64,000 nucleotides of DNA from Bacteroidetes bacterium UBA6063 (lineage in GTDB: Bacteria; Bacteroidota; Bacteroidia; NS11-12g; UBA9320), in assembly GCA_002428905.1 (NCBI GenBank), contig DIYD01000106.1, positions 37,732 through 101,731 of the forward strand, written 5' to 3'. A model generated the notes under the pieces. The model had not been told where the DNA came from, did not search any database, and worked only from the letters and a program-made list of their open reading frames with translations. Shown here piece by piece: positions 60,761-64,000 of the stretch (within the stretch, counting starts at the first letter, position 1; every line of letters begins with the position of its first letter). The position numbers and the translations under genes are program-made.

Positions 60761-62809
60761 ATGCGTTCAACATTCATATTATCATTGTGTGTAATCCTTT
60801 TTGCTTCGTGTAAACGCGACCAAAAGCAATGGGAAACCAACATACTAACACCGGTCTTTCAAGCCAATTTGGGTTTGGACGACTTACTAGATGACAGCCT
60901 TTTAATCACCAATACCGATAAAAGCTACCACCTTAATTACAATTACATTTACGATATTGATAGTGTAGGAAACTACCTCGATGTTCCGGATACCTTAGAT
61001 AAGGTACGTATTACACTAGACAAGCTGGTGTTGGCCGATAAGACCTACATCGACACCTTTACCTTGCGCCAAATGGATCCGACCACCGGACTATTGGACG
61101 GGTTGACGTTGCCTTTCGAAGCGCAGCGCATTGAAAACCCACAAGGTGAACAGGAGATTGATGTGAGTGAGGAGTTCTTCCAAACGGCAAAATTTAATAA
61201 AGGTTTTCTGGACTTAACCATCCATAACGACCTACCTGTTTATGTAGAGAACATCATTTTTAAGTTGGCAAACAAGGCCAATGGAGAGGTTGTTGCTCAA
61301 GACACGTTCAGCGATATTGCTCCGAATTCTTCCGCTCAAAAGGCGATTGATCTGGCCGGTAAAACGGTGGATGGTGTTATGGTTGGAAGCATCCTGCTTG
61401 TTGAAACCCGTGCAAGTAATGGGCCTGTATTAATTGATGCGGATAAAGGAGTGCGGCTCGAGTTGGCAGTGCGTGATCTGGAACCGGAATTCGCTACAGC
61501 AATCTTTCCAGAACAAACACTGGTGGAGGACAAACAAGAAGTAGTTTACCGGTTTGGTGGTCCTCAAATTACAGAGATCAAGGCGCGCAGTGGTCTTGTG
61601 CGCATGAAAATTTCCAGCACCATTGAGGAAGAAATCATCATCGATTATTCGTTCCCACACAGCGGTGAAGGTGGTGATTTTAATAAGCCATTCATTCGAC
61701 AATATCGAGTACCTCCTGCAAAACCCGGGCAAGTTCAGGTCATTGAGGGCGATTTCCCGATCGATGGCTTTGTAATGCAGTATAAAGGTAAGGATCCGAG
61801 CGAGCCCCCCTTCTTCAACACGGTTTACAGTGAACTTGTAGCACGGACGGTTTATTCAGGAGAGGTTCGAAATTTGTCGCTCGATGACTTTGTTGAAATT
61901 GAATTTGGCCTGGTTGAAGTGAAACCAGAATATGCTTTTGGCGACTTTGGTTACAAAAAATTCAACGTCTCAGAATCCAGAGACATTCCAATATTTAAAA
62001 ATATTCGGGGTGATGTGAACTTCGAAGATGTTCAAATGGTATTGACCATTGAAAATGCTTTTGGTATTGAGGCGCTCACAACAGTCAACCACATTAGGGG
62101 CATAAATACGAGAAGCAATGCTGAGGTATCTCTCACGCATCCAACCCTTATCGGTAACGATGTGCTTATTCGTCGGGCAAGTAACCCACCCTTGAGTGCG
62201 CGCACCTATCCATTCTTCTTTGATGAGTCAACATCAAATATTAAGTCGTTCTTCAACATCTTACCCGATAAGATTGAAACCGATATGCAATTGATTAGCC
62301 GACCAAACGGCAGTCAGGATTACACCGATTTCGTGAAAGACGAAAGCTACCTAAGGGCCAGCCTATCACTCGATGTTCCCGTACAATTCTCAGCCACCAA
62401 TCTGAGTCTGGTGCAAAAACAACGCTTCGATTTTAATGCACTCGCACAATCCGATCGGATTAAAAGCGGTGAGTTTAAACTGGAGGTTGAAAACGATTTC
62501 CCGTACGACCTGTCACTACAAATGGAATTCCTTACGGAAGACGACTCGGTGTTGGTTCAACTCTTTGGTGATGGTCAGAAAGTAGAAGCCGCAGATGTGG
62601 ACCCAGGTACGGGCAAAACTACAGGTGGGCGTAATTCGTATCTGGTTGCTCAAATTGACGAAGCCACCATGGATTTGCTTCGCGATGCAGTAAAAATCAG
62701 GATTCGTGCCACACTGGATAGCCCGGAGGGCCGATCAACCAAAATATTTAGCGATTACAAACTAAAAACAAAACTCATTGCTGACTTTATCTATGAACAA
62801 GCGATTTAG
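60761..62809 (+). CDS. Large uncharacterised lipoprotein
   Basis: I start it at the ATG at 60761 (MRSTFILSLCVILFASCKRD), which gives a clear lipobox with Cys near residue 17, and 682 residues; the in-frame extension to 60620 overlaps the divergent gene. The body is strand-rich without known motifs. The segment DLTIHNDLPVYVENIIFKLAN and a similar FKLEVENDFPYDLSLQMEF near the end suggest repeated Ig-like modules. It overlaps the next gene by 17 nt, so the pair probably forms one outer-membrane complex. Confidence 0.75.
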   Translation: MRSTFILSLCVILFASCKRDQKQWETNILTPVFQANLGLDDLLDDSLLITNTDKSYHLNYNYIYDIDSVGNYLDVPDTLDKVRITLDKLVLADKTYIDTFTLRQMDPTTGLLDGLTLPFEAQRIENPQGEQEIDVSEEFFQTAKFNKGFLDLTIHNDLPVYVENIIFKLANKANGEVVAQDTFSDIAPNSSAQKAIDLAGKTVDGVMVGSILLVETRASNGPVLIDADKGVRLELAVRDLEPEFATAIFPEQTLVEDKQEVVYRFGGPQITEIKARSGLVRMKISSTIEEEIIIDYSFPHSGEGGDFNKPFIRQYRVPPAKPGQVQVIEGDFPIDGFVMQYKGKDPSEPPFFNTVYSELVARTVYSGEVRNLSLDDFVEIEFGLVEVKPEYAFGDFGYKKFNVSESRDIPIFKNIRGDVNFEDVQMVLTIENAFGIEALTTVNHIRGINTRSNAEVSLTHPTLIGNDVLIRRASNPPLSARTYPFFFDESTSNIKSFFNILPDKIETDMQLISRPNGSQDYTDFVKDESYLRASLSLDVPVQFSATNLSLVQKQRFDFNALAQSDRIKSGEFKLEVENDFPYDLSLQMEFLTEDDSVLVQLFGDGQKVEAADVDPGTGKTTGGRNSYLVAQIDEATMDLLRDAVKIRIRATLDSPEGRSTKIFSDYKLKTKLIADFIYEQAI

Positions 62810-64000
62810 CCTGGTGTTATTCCTGGCTGTTGCCTGGATGCCAGTATACGCACAATTAGACTCCTTTCCTTCCTTCAATAATCTTCAGAACCAACAAGGA
62901 AGCTTCTTATTGGCGAAATCTGAACTTGGTATTGGATCTAACTTCCTGAACAGGGATTTGGTTTTCAACGATTTTTGGTCGTCGGAGCTAATTGAAAGCC
63001 AGGTGAATCAACTGAATTCTACCAATCGCTTTGGTGCGTATAATCGATCCTCTATTCAATTTCATACAGGCGTTGATACGGCAGCGAAGTGGCGTAAATC
63101 GTTCGGAATTGGTTACATGTCTCTAATTGGGGTTACCGCTTCCGACGCCTTTATAAAAACCGTGCTGGAAGGCAACAAACCCAATCGAAGTATAGACTTT
63201 TCCAATCCGCACCGTTACGAGCTCTGGAATACCGTTTCGTTTGACTTCGGCTTCAATGATTATGATGCGGTTAAAAGAAGAAAACAATCCATCACACTTT
63301 CGTTGGTCGGTGGGTTAAACTATCTCAATTTCGCCGCAGACGGAGGATCATTGCAAACAGATAGCAGTGGTGGACGAATCAGTCTAACCGACTCGGACAT
63401 CTCCTTAGCCAGTAATACCAACGATGGGCTTTCCGGATATGGTTTCACGTTGAGCTATGCGATGACAAAAGAGGTTAATACGTCTTCGCTACTGAGCATT
63501 AAAGCCGAAAACCTGGGCTTTATTCGTTACGATATAAGGTCTTATGACCTGGTGTCTACCACCTCCTTTGAAGGCTTCGACGTTACAACGCCTATTCGAA
63601 CAGGTGACGAAATAAACCTTCAAGATTCTGTTGAGGATCAGTTTATTACACAGGATTCCGGTTCCAGAATTGTTCCGTTTCCTGCCCGACTCGAAATCGG
63701 ATATCAACATACCTTATCCAGCCAAAATGCGATCGAAGCATCACTGAGTTATCTTCATTTCCCTGGATACATGCCGCAATTTGAGGGCTTGTACCTTCAA
63801 CGCATCGGACAATCACAAGCGCTATGGAAAATTGGAGCCCGGCTCGGTGGTTTCGGCGGCTACGCACTACGTCTTGGATTGGAGTTGCCTATGGGTGATA
63901 CTTCCGGCTTACAATTAGACATTGCAGGAGCAGAGTCTATGGCCTCGTCCAACCTGCCCGTAAACTGGTTTGGTCGATTCGGGTTAATTATTGGGCTGTA
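62793..64000 (+). CDS. Outer-membrane beta-barrel protein (DUF5723-like), 3' end at window edge
   Basis: The ORF begins at the ATG at 62793 and has 402 codons with no stop before the window ends, where the last two bases are TA; the real stop may be exactly there. A signal peptide is present (LVLFLAVAWMPVYAQ). Strand pattern SKLGIGSNFLNRDL-like SELGIGSNFLNRDLVF, FGYTLSY-like GYGFTLSYAMT and a long C-terminal barrel (ALRLGLELPMGD, WFGRFGLIIGL) fit outer-membrane barrels. I suggest DUF5723 from general resemblance only. Confidence 0.7.
   Translation, partial: MNKRFSLVLFLAVAWMPVYAQLDSFPSFNNLQNQQGSFLLAKSELGIGSNFLNRDLVFNDFWSSELIESQVNQLNSTNRFGAYNRSSIQFHTGVDTAAKWRKSFGIGYMSLIGVTASDAFIKTVLEGNKPNRSIDFSNPHRYELWNTVSFDFGFNDYDAVKRRKQSITLSLVGGLNYLNFAADGGSLQTDSSGGRISLTDSDISLASNTNDGLSGYGFTLSYAMTKEVNTSSLLSIKAENLGFIRYDIRSYDLVSTTSFEGFDVTTPIRTGDEINLQDSVEDQFITQDSGSRIVPFPARLEIGYQHTLSSQNAIEASLSYLHFPGYMPQFEGLYLQRIGQSQALWKIGARLGGFGGYALRLGLELPMGDTSGLQLDIAGAESMASSNLPVNWFGRFGLIIGL

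Overview
The window looks like chromosomal DNA of a Bacteroidota bacterium, most likely a marine-type member of Flavobacteriia/Flavobacteriales. Four proteins carry type IX secretion C-terminal sorting domains (three type A, one type B). Other lineage markers are a DUF2723 protein, DUF2795 and DUF4834 small proteins, a carbamoyl-phosphate synthase large subunit without its C-terminal allosteric domain, a fused E1 alpha/beta 2-oxoacid dehydrogenase, and promoters of the Bacteroidetes type (TTG/TTTG, about 19-22 nt, TAnnTTTG). No rRNA, insertion sequence, integrase or CRISPR array was seen.

Layout. 1-3.4 kb: VTC-domain / DUF4956 / DUF2490 / CotH operon. 3.5-17.3 kb: mostly housekeeping (Dps, 2OG oxygenase, DUF2723 protein, RlmB, two alpha/beta hydrolases, CarB, malic enzyme). 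17.5-31.6 kb: a very large nested PhoX / choice-of-anchor-I / lamin-tail protein, a di-haem peroxidase, a phosphoesterase / glycosyltransferase / GH1 operon, and a 1611-residue PKD-rich type B secreted protein. 31.7-42.1 kb: a bestrophin and a minus-strand envelope block (beta-propeller secreted protein, lipoprotein, beta-barrel, M48 peptidase, secreted Fn3-like protein). 42.1-46.6 kb: NAD-binding protein, MBL-fold hydrolase, SDR, TetR regulator with three matching palindromes, photolyase. 46.7-49.2 kb: arsenic operon (acr3, arsC, DUF6428, arsR). 49.3-51.3 kb: minus-strand tRNA array with its leader region. 51.3-64 kb: bestrophin / ferric-reductase-like / AraC operon, E1 dehydrogenase, DCC protein, PspC/PadR pair, thiamine diphosphokinase, and a lipoprotein plus outer-membrane barrel pair cut by the window end.

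The most unusual part is the tRNA array. Ten tRNA genes (Ser-TGA, Ser-GCT, Cys, Leu-TAG, Leu-CAA, Tyr, Pro, Gln, Leu-TAA, His, in transcription order) follow a leader with a consensus promoter, a 37-codon ORF and an intrinsic terminator 15 nt before the first tRNA. Eighteen of 19 consecutive codons of that ORF (all but one Met) specify only His, Pro, Gln, Ser, Leu, Cys and Tyr, which are the seven amino acids served by the array. A segment near the end of the ORF is complementary to the terminator, as in classical attenuation. A second, weaker leader-ORF/terminator unit lies directly upstream. Several tRNAs are structurally odd: three Leu tRNAs have short variable arms, three tRNAs lack U8, and the His tRNA has a damaged T stem. 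I infer a tRNA operon that senses shortage of its own products through ribosome stalling. This is a hypothesis from sequence only.
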